From NCBI RefSeq assembly GCF_000972845.2, contig NC_040017.1, positions 20,904,742 through 20,968,741 of the forward strand: 64,000 nt of DNA. Reading direction: 5' to 3'. This document shows, piece after piece, positions 26,501-38,478 of this stretch (its first letter is position 1; each line of letters opens with the position of its first letter). The notes under the pieces are model-generated. The model was not told where the DNA came from. It did no database searches and saw only the letters and a list, made by a program, of their open reading frames with translations. Source of the DNA: Larimichthys crocea (lineage: Eukaryota > Chordata > Actinopteri > Sciaenidae). The position numbers and the translations under genes were made by a program.

Positions 26501-26849
26501 TGTGCTCTGAATATCCAAAGGCACAATGCATCGGCTTTGTGTGCCTATCTGTGTGTCTTCATCCTGCTGCCACTCTGGAAAGGGCACGTTTGTCTACAGT
26601 AGCACACAAACAAGAGTTGATGGGGTGATCTAAGGTTCATCCTGTTTTGGTGCGCGACTGCAACCTTGAAACATGTCATTTTCCTGGAGTGTCTTGGTAA
26701 AAACAGATGGTTGTTATCATCACGGATTGTGAGGAAGCCTCGCTGGCAGCTCATTAGTTCATCCTCACTTTTCCTGCTTTCTCGTCTCCGCTCCTCTGTT
26801 CTTTCTCTTTTGGCCTCACAGCTGATATCGCAGCCCTTTTTGTTTCGCC

Positions 26850-27394
26850 TTAAAAAGAAATGCTATTTTTCTGTCTTGTACAAAGTAAGAGGAGAAGTCC
26901 GACACCACTCTCATGTCTCAGCTCAGCTTAGCACAGACACTGTAAATAGGAACAACAGCTAGCCTGGATCTTACTTACCAGCACTTCTCAAGCTCACTAA
27001 TTAACACAATATATCATGTTTGTTTAGTCCGTACAAAAAACAAAGAGTAAAAATGACAACTCACTGTTTTACAGGACATGTAACTTCTCAGAGTCTTCAC
27101 TGATTGCCTGCCAACGGATCCCAGTCAAGAGATAATTCGGCACCAAACCTCCCAAACGGACTCTGTGTTAGTAACAAGACACAGCGTGTTAATAAATGAT
27201 CTTTAGAAGTGTTGGCACACTCAGATTTTGGTACCTTTGGAAAAAGCCAGGCTAGATGTTTCCCTGTTTCCATTTTTCATGCTAAGCCAGACTAACCAAC
27301 TGCTGCAGCTTCATGTTTATGCACAAACAAGAGGATGGTATTAATCTTCTATTTTAGCTCTCGGCAAGAAAGCAGATAAGTCTCAAACTGTTGC
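26850..27394. mobile_element. Non-autonomous DNA-transposon-like teleost repeat with long inverted ends
   Basis: This 545-bp copy matches a common fish repeat from memory: one arm holds cagctagcctgg then ctcactaattaacac; the other holds the inverse order ending in gctctcggcaagaaagc. The two arms are approximate reverse complements of each other, giving a foldback structure. No transposase is encoded. Family name not assigned. Confidence 0.75.
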
Positions 27395-28392
27395 TTGACA
27401 TATGACATATATATCATGCTTTGGCTTGTTCCAGCTGAAATATTTAAATCCAATCCTGCATGTTTTTATGGCTGCACCATCCCATCAATGTAAGTATTTT
27501 AGATTTTTTTAGATACATTCTTATATTTGGTATCTTGGATTTAGGATCTTCACTTGATTTTAAAATAAAGTTCTGTATGTTTGTTCACCATGTTTGTAAT
27601 GACAAGCTCTGCGGGAAGCTACTGTTTTTTTTGATAAAGGATGCTCTCGTCTATAATCATCCTTCTTGTGTCTCTTATTCCCACTCGTCCTAAACTCTCC
27701 AGTAACTTCCTCTCTCTCCGTGTTCTCCACTCACTGTACAAATGTGTGTGTGAGTCCAGAGCATGTGTGTCAGTGTCCATCTCGCCGTGGCAGCATTCCA
27801 GTAAAACTGAGCCAGTGAGGGGTCTCTGTCTCACATCCCTCTTCAATCAAACACAAACACACACGTCCGGCCAGCCTGGCCCACGCTATCTTTCCCTGCC
27901 TCCTAGTGCCAGATGCACACACCCTGCACTCTCCCTCTTTTTGCTCTCTCCTCCTCCTCTTCCAACATTCCTCCTCTGCCTCCTCTCCTCTCCTCTGCTT
28001 GCTTTTCCTAACCCCCCCACCACCCTCCTCCTCCTCCTCCTCCTCCCCCTCCGGTTCAGCACCCCTGTGCATCACATTGTCTCCCGGCTCTTCATCTTTC
28101 TCAACTTCCTGTGTCCTGCTCCTTGTGCCCCCTACAGACCCCTCCTCCTTCCTACCCCGCTTTCTCTGGGCTTCTCTCTCTCCTCGCGACGTGACTTTTA
28201 GCACAGACAGTGGGGCCGCTGCCAGCAAACTGGGGCAGAACTGGCTGAAGATTCGCTCGCTGTGGTGTCCATGTACAAGTCTAACTGTGACATACGCAAC
28301 CAGACACCACGGCGCAGGCACAGATGTGGTTTTACGTGGATTCAGATTCGGTGTTGTTGCTTCTGCCATCCCATGTACAGATGGGTGACACA

Positions 28393-28525
28393 TTAAGGAA
28401 ATAGGTCAACACTGTGGGAAATATACACCTAATCGCTTTCTTTCCGACACATGTTCATTAAATATTAATCTAGATGTTTATTTTTGCTTAGCATAAAGAC
28501 GGGAAATGAGACAATGAAACTGTTT
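28393..28525 (+). mobile_element. Degraded partial copy of the same foldback repeat
   Basis: The stretch from ttaaggaaatagg through tgtgggaaatatac and aatcgctttc to gcttagcataaagac matches the terminal third of the foldback family also present about 1 kb upstream. The rest is missing or unrecognisable. Confidence 0.6.
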
Positions 28526-29922
28526 TGCAGGCTTGTGATGACCCAACACTATTTTAAGCCTAAAGGTTGTTGATTTCCTTTATTTTGTGCATGGAAGTTG
28601 ATATTTCACCATATATCTATTTATATTTTATATTTTCATGCATTTAAAAAAATTATTTCCCCACGGGGAATCAATATAGGAAATCTCCTTCACTGGACAA
28701 CAACATGCACCAACTTTAATCAAATCCCACTGATTTCAGTGCTACTTAATGACTGACGTTTCTCCACTTTATACTACCAACAATATTTGTAGCTGATATA
28801 GGCACAGTGCTCATGACTCAACCCGAGAGACACTTGTTTTTAATGTGATCGTGGGAATGTAAGAAGAACCCGATTTGCCTGAAGAGAGGAGGGGAGACAA
28901 GCTGCAGCTGGTACAGGGAGTGAGGATGATGCCAGTGGAGGGCATGAGAGTAATCAACAGAGCATTCTCACAGGAGTCACCAGAGCTCAGTCCAAACACA
29001 CATATGAACACACTCGAACACACACGTGGCATAATGAAGCCACCCATGTCCAGACATGTTGTTGTGTGTCTGCATGCGTGTAAGTGTGTATGTTTTTTTG
29101 CCAGTGTTATCGGGAGGTTGAAGATGGAGACAGAAGACGTCGGACCATCCCTCTCTCTGTGTTTACACTCAGTCTAAACAGCAGACCAGCCACTGAGGCT
29201 AATGGGGGTTCTAATCTACAGCTGGATGACACACACGTCGTCTTTGGAGCTTCCCAAACAGACCAGTAACCTCTCCGTGCCACATGTGCATTTACAGCAC
29301 TCTCTCGCTCTTCTAGAAATGTACTTCTTATACATTTTACTGCATGCAATGCCGCTGGAGTACGTGTAAACGACAGTCGTTTTTTTTTATTTTATTTACA
29401 TTACATTCACTTGGCAGACGATATTTTCCACTTGCTTTTTTTTTCACCGTCGTGGGAAGCAATACTTTAGCATATTACCCACATGTGAGCTGAAAGAGCC
29501 AGCCTACTTTGACAACCCTCTCTACCACCAGAGCTACCACTTCCTTCTGTTGGTTGCTTGCTTTGCAAAAAAAAAAAAAAATTCATGTTCATGTTAACAC
29601 ATGAAGGAACATATACACACAAGCAGACACTCACTAAGAGAGAGACGGAGACATGCACAAACATACAGAAACCACACCCTTCCTTTTTTCTCACCTTTAC
29701 AGTACACTAGCAGCGTAGGCACCTACCCACTCTGCACAAACACACACATACACTCATACACGCCAAGTGAAAGTGATAAAGCACTTGGTAATTTATTAGG
29801 CTTGTCAAACTGAACAGAATACTAATGGACTGCTTTTAAGTGTGTAACTCCATGCTGGGAAGGTAATGGATACCCTGTTCTTAACAGCTCAGTGACTTTC
29901 TCTGTTCTGTGACAGCAGGAAA

Positions 29923-29923
29923 T

Positions 29924-29955
<32 letters not shown>

Positions 29956-29964
29956 ACACACACA
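29923..29964. repeat. (CA)n microsatellite
   Basis: CA tract with one TA interruption. Confidence 0.95.
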
Positions 29965-30331
29965 TGTATATATTTGTGCCCAGGCTCAGTCTTGCCTAAC
30001 AAGTCACCAAAGTCTCAGCAACAGATCCGGCAGTCTCACCTTCACACCTTGCGTCATATGTAGAGCACATCTCACTGCCAACGTTTTCACATGAATCTCA
30101 CTCTCATTAAATTAAAGGTCACACACACAACATCTATAGTCCCGACAAACAGCGCCTATGTGTCTCGAAAGGCGATCACCTTTTGAACTGCAGTCGTTTG
30201 CATGCCAGCTCATTAGTTCGTTAAACTTTTTCCCCTCCAGGCTTGCAGCATAAAGGATCTCTATACTTCATTCCTAATAGATAAAGATCTCATTATTACT
30301 TCTAATGTTTGGGATGCCTCTGTTCATATAG

Positions 30332-30332
<1 letters not shown>

Positions 30333-30384
<52 letters not shown>

Positions 30385-30392
30385 CGTGCGTG
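30333..30392. repeat. (TG)n microsatellite with (GCGT)n end
   Basis: About 24 TG units pass into three GCGT/GCGTG-type units. Confidence 0.95.
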
Positions 30393-33300
30393 TCATCCAG
30401 CCGGGCTGGCCGTCAGCCCCTCTTCCCCAAGGCCAAGCAGCTTTGTCCAGGCTTGTCTGGCCGCTGCACTCATTTGTGCTGGATGTGCAAAATTTATGAT
30501 GTAAAGTCCCTGTTTGGTTTACTGCGTGTGCTTCTCCTTGTTGCTTCCAGCATCTGTGAATGACAAATTCATGAGCCTCTAATACCGGTTTCTATTATCA
30601 GCATGTGGGCTGATATGAAACACAAAGTTTCTGGAAAGTTTAGCTCATGTTTTGAGGTCACCATTTAGGTGCTTGGGGGATTTTGATGCATTTTTAACAC
30701 TTTTCTGCATGTTTCTTTATTATTTCATTTGCATGTTTCTTGCCTGATAAAGTATGTGCTGCAGCACAGAGTACATGCATTGTGCAAGCTGAGAGAAACA
30801 GGATGGGTGGATTTGTCAGGGCAGGTGCCCACATGTTAGTCAATCCGTAAGCAGGATATTGCACTGGCATATACACATAAACACACATTGCCCACAATAT
30901 ACACCCTATTTGTCACCCGGGCCCTCTCAGCAGCTAAAGCAATACTTCCTCCTTGTACTTCTCTTGAGACCTGCTTTGCTTCTAACACTGTCTTCAGGCA
31001 CTCTTGAAACTTGGGTTCATCTTTGTGATGCAGCCAAACCACCCAGCACCATCTTAATCCCTCTTAATCACTCACAACACATTAAGTCACTATGTTTCTT
31101 ATAAATTATTATCACTTATGATGATGACTTAAGGAGTTTTGACTGCCAGTAAAGGTAGGCCAACACTCCTTCCAGTCAAAGCCATGTCACTTAACCGTAA
31201 TTACTCAAGGAATGACAAAGTTTCTATTTTAGCTAAAGTGAGACTTCTGTACGTTTTCACATGGCCACTGTCCAGTGCCCGGATGATGAAACATTTACTG
31301 TTACTTCCCTTGATTTCACAAGATTCGCTTGAGTCACCTGCTTCAAAGACATCATTGATTGGATGATGCAAAGATGTTGCAGAAACACAAGGCGATTAAT
31401 AAGATCTGCAAATAATAATATAAGTTACACGGCAGCATCTTTCTAAAGTTTGTTTGTTTGTTAATGTCAGCTATCATTATCCACCATAAGCTACTGGTCA
31501 TACTAGAACAACTGAGGACATAGCAGCGAAACTCTTCAGTAAAATAAACGCGAACTTTTCAGTACCTTTCAGCTCATTGTTTTGGTTTTCCAGCTTGTAA
31601 CTCTGCTCTCATAAATCTCCCTCTCCAGCCACAGAAGCCAAGTGTTTTCAGCTAAAATAAAACTCTGATGAATTCACTGGATGTTATCTGTCCAGCACCA
31701 AATGAGCCAAAGAGCAGACAGAGTATAAGCCAGAAACATGACTCTGAATGAAGGCTAATGTTGCTCTGTATCTGCAGGATGCCTCCCAACATATTCAATA
31801 TAACTTAACATGGTGATAATTGTGTTTTTTGGCTCGTTACGCTGCTTGTAGGTATCCAGAATTTTTAATTATTCAGCTTTAAACTTTTTAATTTATAAAA
31901 GGAAGGCTTGACATTATGTGGGTGTAGAAGAACAAGAATGTAATTTGTCGAAAGGATCCAAAAAGTGCGCTGAACAAGACAGCTGCTACATGTAAGCACC
32001 TTAACTTAATTCTGCAGTCCTGTTTTCACCTCATAAGATCTTATTGTTCTAAGAAACACAAGAAGAGTTTTTATGGCTGTTTTTGTCTTCACATCGGCCC
32101 CCATCTACCACAGCAGGTGAACTACATTGGGTATCAGGGCAAAGTAATAACTCTGACACATTACTTAACATATGCATACTTGGCCCGTGCAGCTCAGCTG
32201 CATTATATCTTCGCATTTTTCAACTTGTCAAAAGCAGAACTAGCCATAACACCAGAGTATCACCAGGGAGTAAGGTTGGGAAACGAATTCACAGAAAAGA
32301 GGAGAGGGAGAGAGAAAGTACCATATGTGGGTGAGAAACATGTTCTCATACTGTTTTTCTTTTGTTTCAGCTGCACAGCCCCACCTTAAATGAGGACAGG
32401 GAGCAAGGGAGCTCACTGGACAGAGGAGGAGAGGGGAGAGGTAGATGGGAATTCATTGAAGAATTGGGCATAATGTGCTCTGGGCAGTCCCTGACCCAGC
32501 TGTTTTCCATTCAGTGGGAGTCCAAGCAGCGAAATGTAGCAGGGGTGGGGTAGACAGGCAGAGAGGAGGAGGAGGAGGACGACGAGGAGGAGGAATGAGA
32601 CTGTAAAACATGCCGTGAGACACAACATGTAGGGGTCATGATGATGGCCATTTAAGTGGACTGGTGTGTCTGCCGTCTCCCTTCTTTCTCTCTTTTTTTT
32701 TGCCTCTTTCTCACACAAACTAAATGAACTAACTTCATTGCACTTATCACACCAAGACACACTCCCTTTAAAGGAATGACAGTTGCTTTTAGATGCATGT
32801 ATATAGCGTTTGCTTCTATTGATGACCTAAAATCTTTTTTTTACACCCAGTGCACACTGTGTATCACATTGATTTCCCCTGTTTTGTCATGGTTAAAGTT
32901 TAAATAGATTCTCTTCTACTTTTTGGATGTTTTTTTTTATGCTCTAACATTACTTCTTTTATTCAAAGGCACAGTTTGTTGCCAGTTAACAAGTTAAACT
33001 TGTGTAAAATCCAGTCATACTTACATAAAAGAACACAAACTATTAGTTGAAGTTGGTATCAGAAAAGCAGGAAATTAAGACTCCTTATCTGACTTGCTGG
33101 TTGCTGAATGAACAACTGCGCATTAATGCGAAGCAAAAACCGAAACTTCTTTATAAATGTCAAAGGTTGTGACATTCACACATTTTTAAAGCAACTTCAT
33201 GAAACATTAACAATGGCAATGCAATAGTGAAAGTGGCATCAGGAGTCATGCAGAGATCTTGTTCCTGGAATTGAAGTCCCAAAAGTCCAGAAATAGGAAT

Positions 33301-35753
33301 AAACTTGAAGTTTGCTAGAATTGCTTTTTAATGACATTGATACACTTGTTATTTCAGTCACTGTCAGTCACAAACACATATACAAGCACACGCTTCCTAA
33401 TCTCTCTCCATAGTGCTGACAGCGGAGGCCCTGCAGTGTGTCTGTGTGTGCTCAGAGTTTCAATGACTCTGCATTCAACACCTTTGCCCTTCTCATGTCC
33501 CATCTACTCTACTACATCTGAAGCGCCAGGTTACGCAAACATCCACTCCACTGGAAACCGGCTCATTATCCAGCTCATCTATTCATGTTTTACGCCATTA
33601 TCCCTAAAAGGTTTGGAGCCTTTCCCGGCATACATTGCTCACTTCCTGAAGAGTTCATTACTACATCGCTGAGCAAACGCAGACAGACATCACCAGGGTT
33701 CAAAATGTGGTGGGGATTGGGGGGGATTTGATGTTCTAATTAAGAGTTGGACGCCGCCAAAAGAAGTAAAACACAACAGGTCAAGGGTTGAAACATTTAT
33801 ATTTCCTTTTTACCTGTAATCATAAATATTACAATATATTTCCAGTATTCGTGCCTGGAAGAATCTTGCAATATGACTTCAGACACTCCTAAAGTAGACC
33901 ATACCATTTCAAAACACTGATGTTAGCTGAACGTCTGCCATCATTGCAATGCCTCACATCCAAGTCAGTGCCTGTGTGTGCTGCATAAGCCAGTGGAGAT
34001 GCTGTAGGTTCGTGTAGCTGAAAAAAAAACTTTCTTTACCTTTAGAGATTCTGAATTCGATTCTGTCATGTCTCTATAGATGAATGAGAACATTAGCTAG
34101 TTCGTAGTTCATTTTACCCCAGAAAAATCAAACCGTCCACTTTCTTTGACCTTGAAAACAGGCTGATAGAAACAATAAAACCATATTATACAAGATCTTT
34201 TTTTTTTTCCACAGGAGCCAGATGTTCGTCACTTTTGAATTAATGGAAAAGATAGTTAGTCACTCAAGGCGTGGGAGCTTTTAATTTAGAGTACTATCCA
34301 TTCATTTTGGTATTAGGAAAGATTTCCCAGCTGGTTGTCCTAACTTAACTTAACTTTCAAAGATAGGAAAAATTATTTTGGCCTACGGCAGCATTTCATA
34401 AACTCATGACTGTGTTCGATCTTATCTCAACTTAAGAAATTCTGACCGGGAACTTGATTAAACTTGATTGTTTAATCAGCAGTCATACGGCCATGTCCGT
34501 ATCTGTGTTTAGGATGTACAACTTGTCTACTTTTACTCGTCGACACTGGCAAGTTAGCTTGCTATAATATGCTGTTTGAGTCAGCAGCTATTAGTTTGTC
34601 CCACAGAGCAAAGGATTGTATAGGTGGTGGCTCTTATCAGGCTGAAAGAAAGAAAGAAATTCAATATTCGGTGAATTGCTTGGGATCTTTCTGTAATAAG
34701 GCCCCTATACAGGATCTACAGTGTGTAATGATGAATGAGATGATGTGGAATGCTGATTTATTTTTTTGCTATTACGCTATTTTCAAAGTAAGAAAACAGC
34801 TGACAGCTGAGTCAGATTATTGGGTGGTCTAGATGCCTTTAATGTTAGTCAGGCGCAGGCGTAGATGCTGTATGGTACTAACACATCTGTCTACCTCTTT
34901 GGCATGTTGATAGTGTTTTTGATTCTGGTACAGCGTTGTGTGGGTCTGTGTATGAGCGGAAATGATGATGGCCTGCTATTACTGCATGTGCGTGGGCCTG
35001 ATTTGCTGAAAGTTTTACTCAAGAAATCTTTGTTGGTGAGTTGTTATGTGGTACGTACCCCCCTGAGCTGATGTTATGGATTGTCATTATGTAATTTGTA
35101 CTTTGCACATCACTCACACACATTCATAACTGTGGATGTTTTCATATGAAGGACACGTGGGGGGGAGAGCCTACACAAACACAAGCAGAACATGTAAACT
35201 CACACAGAAAAGTGGACTTTTCTAACTTAGAGAGAGGAGTGAAGGCTCTGTGGGACGGCGAAGTGACTGAGATCTGGCACCTACCCAGTTTCCCCTTTCT
35301 TGGCATTACCAGGCTGAATCAGGGCACCTTCTGCCTGACACCAGACACCTCAGACCTTTGCCATTTAATATGTGGTGCCTCCAAATGGCAGAGAGGCAAG
35401 GCAGCAGAAACGCTGCCAGAAGGTCTTGTGGTCTCTGAGTATGAGCAGTGGGCACTAACTCAATTTTAAAGTTGCTACAAAGTCTGACAAAGCGAAAAAC
35501 CATGAGCAATCACAAACTTCCAGCGTAGCAAAACATATTTTTTGTACATACTGACTAGTGCACACACACAGTTGTTCTTGCGCAGTAAGGGATTGTAACC
35601 AGCATTAGTAACTTTAAATGTGAGGCTGTGTTCAGGCCACCAATGGTGCAGGCTCGACTTCTGCTGCATTGGCCAAAAAAATCAAATACATTCATACTTT
35701 GTATCGTGAACACTGTTTCAACTACCTCACAATTGAGAGGTAAAACAATTGCC

Positions 35754-35860
35754 TTTCCAGAGTTGTAAAATCCTGTCTCAACATATAAACATCTGTCTGA
35801 TAAGCCTTTAAATGCATTAATCTGTCACTCAAACTGGACTTCCTGGGTCGAATTTCATGT
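35754..35860 (+). repeat. Dispersed repeat, copy 2 of 2 in the window
   Basis: It matches 5405-5532 over most of its length with a short deletion in the middle. Its flanks differ from those of copy 1 past about 35860. An element end of the ttaaaggataatt type lies 340 bp downstream at 36198-36220, so both may belong to one element. Confidence 0.7.
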
Positions 35861-36197
35861 CACGCCAGCACCTGAAGTCAAATTTTCCCCCAATTTCCGT
35901 CCTGCACACTCACCCCCAAATAAAGTGGTTTACATAATCTGGCTAAACATTTGGATTGTTCACACTCATGTCTCATCCTGAACTTCATTGCAGTGATGTC
36001 ACCATGTTCCTACATCTCAGCAATAAATTTAGCGAGTACAGTGATAGAAATAATCATGACAAGGTCATTCCTGACCTTGGAAACATTCACTAGTTTGAAA
36101 GCTTTGGAAAAAGTTAGTAAGTGGACTTTGAGTTGAGATTTTTTTGTTAATAATAGATACAGGGAAGGCCACAACTATGAAAATAAAGCCCACATGT

Positions 36198-36220
36198 AAT
36201 AAACTGGAATTTTCCTTTAA
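36198..36220 (-). repeat. Element end related to that at 3507-3529
   Basis: This 23-bp stretch matches 3507-3529 at 20 of 23 positions in the same orientation (minus strand start ttaaaggaaaattccagt). It is probably the end of a degraded DNA-type repeat extending to the left. Confidence 0.5.
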
Positions 36221-38441
36221 CGCAGAGAAAACTTTGCCTGCGTTCCAGGTTTAGGAAAGAGAATGAACTGAGACATGTGATGAATGTCATGCTGTTTCTT
36301 TTATTTTCACCTACTGTTCAAACAGCATAAAGCGGATGATGTCTTTCATTACACCTGGTGAATATGATCTCAGGAAGCACCCCGAGTTCATGAATGTTGA
36401 TGATTTACAGCACCTGAGAGGAGAAATGCTAATTTGTTTAATGTCAGGAGGTAATTTGTGGCAAGTTGCTTGATTCATATCAAACATCTGGAAGGCACTA
36501 TGATTTCTTATGTGCTAGTGATAATAAGGTGATTTTCACACAGTGGAAAAGGATGTGAGTGTGTGTGTGTGAGTGTGTGTGTGCCTGCCTGGCTGGTTTT
36601 GCTCCTGCTGACAGAGTAATGGATCTGTTCATTGTTGCATGTGGACTGTGTGTGATGTATGAGATTCATTTGAAATTCTCTGTCTTAAATGAGGCACTCA
36701 CATGTCTCCATATGGGAGAATATAGACTCGAAGGCGAATGTATTATAGGAAAATGAACAGAAGTTGCTCATTTTTGTGGTCATCATTGCTGTGAAATGGT
36801 CTTGATCGTGGTCTTTTGTCTCATATTTTTCTTTTTAATGCGAAACCCATATCATGCACAATAAATGTGTCAAAGACTCAAACGGTCGCCGTACTGGTCG
36901 AATACTTAAAGTTCTGGTTTTGAAGATTTTAAAATGGGGTTAATCTAGTGTAAAGAAATGTAAGAAAATATCAATTTAAGCACATCCAGAAAAAGCTTAA
37001 TAGCACGTCTGTGTGGTAGAAATGTATATTATGAAGTAGAATTATTTGCATTGGAATTATACGTGTGAATAAGTGAAATAATCCGACACATTTTCTTGTA
37101 AATCCGTTATGCAATTCACTTTATTGCCAAGTTGATTTTGAGTATAGTAACAAACAAAAAAAACATGACATAATTCACATTGGCTTTTAAAAAAATAAAA
37201 GCCTTATCAACATGATTTTATCAAGACACCATAATTAAATGAAATTATTATAAAAACCCACAATTGAAATTTACACACACACAAAAAAAAAAATTAACTA
37301 TAAAACATTTTGACATGCAATAAATACATTCATTTCACTAAAGCAAAGTAAGATCAATATTGACAATGAAATGCAGAAAATGCAAAAATACTGTTTGGTT
37401 TAATGTATTGCTTTTAATTGTTTTCATGGTATAAAACCACAAAATGAAACACTTTGAAATGAAACACATTATTGAATGTTACACGGACGTCTGCTTCATG
37501 AAATAAGATCCTGTCTTCCTACTGCAAAATCTAATTTCCATTGTAAATTGGTGATGTATGTATTCTGTCATGTATTTCTTTTTTTTTTCCATCTATCCAC
37601 AGCGACTACTGTCTGCGTGGCAGTCTGTGTTACTGCTGCTGAACCTTCTTATCCGTGAACCACAACCAGCCGGATACAACCACCTCAAAATATCACAGTG
37701 ATCTTCATTAAATCATAATCCATCATTTCTATACACATAACCTTTTTTTTTCTCTCCCCAAAAATCAGAATACATGTTTTGTGCGTGTGTGTCTTTGTGT
37801 ACGTATGTGTGTATCTTTGTGTGAGGACCCTGAGGCTCTGTAACATTTTGGCACAGGTTTTAGAGAGTGAAGCCGTCAGTGGAATCACCTTTTCTTTTAA
37901 TAATGGCTTTTTCTACAAGAAGCGACACTCCAAACGGAGCAGGGCAGCCTAATTAAATCTGACCTAATCTGGAGCAGCGGTCTGCCATCCAGCTGTATGT
38001 GTGTGTGTGTGTGTGTGCATCTGTTATATGTGTGTGAGTATGAGATATACAATCAAATCTTCACCCCGAACAACTTTCCCTCTTTCAAATTCCTGCTTGT
38101 TTTGTCCTTGCTCTTTGTTTGTCTTTCCATTTAAACCTCTGGAGCAGAAGTTGTACACTGTAAAAACGAAAAAAAAAAAAGATTCAAAGCCCACTTATTC
38201 TGTGTTGTATGTGTTCAAGGTAGTAACAGAAACAGAGATCCAAGCCAAACAGATGGAGGACACTACGAGCCGCCAGAACCCTCGTGCCCCGTTCAACTAC
38301 AAAGAGCCTACTGCGGGTCATCTGCTGATTGGGTGATAATTGTTAGGTCTGGAAAAAGGATGACATCTCTGAGGGTACGCTGACATGGACGTTAACATTA
38401 TAAAACCTTGACAATGACCCGCAGCAATCAACAATGAAAAG

Positions 38442-38478
<37 letters not shown>

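Larger units (their letters stand above)
17902..26849. other. Gene-free segment
   Basis: Simple repeats, pyrimidine-rich stretches at 21010-21060 and 22380-22880, and CpG-containing sequence at 24440-24710 that may be regulatory. The longest open frame (20922-21575, minus) is low complexity. No gene or RNA gene is recognised. Confidence 0.4.
28526..35753. other. Gene-free segment
   Basis: CA/GT microsatellites near 29.9 and 30.3 kb, poly(A) at 29567-29581, and GA-rich sequence at 32290-32600. The remainder is AT-rich without recognised repeats or coding domains. Confidence 0.4.

Noticed and set aside
27641..28393. Open frames of 186 (plus) and 207 (minus) codons
   Set aside because: They overlap on opposite strands over a (CTC)n pyrimidine-rich stretch and read as low-complexity Ser/Leu/Pro or Glu/Arg.
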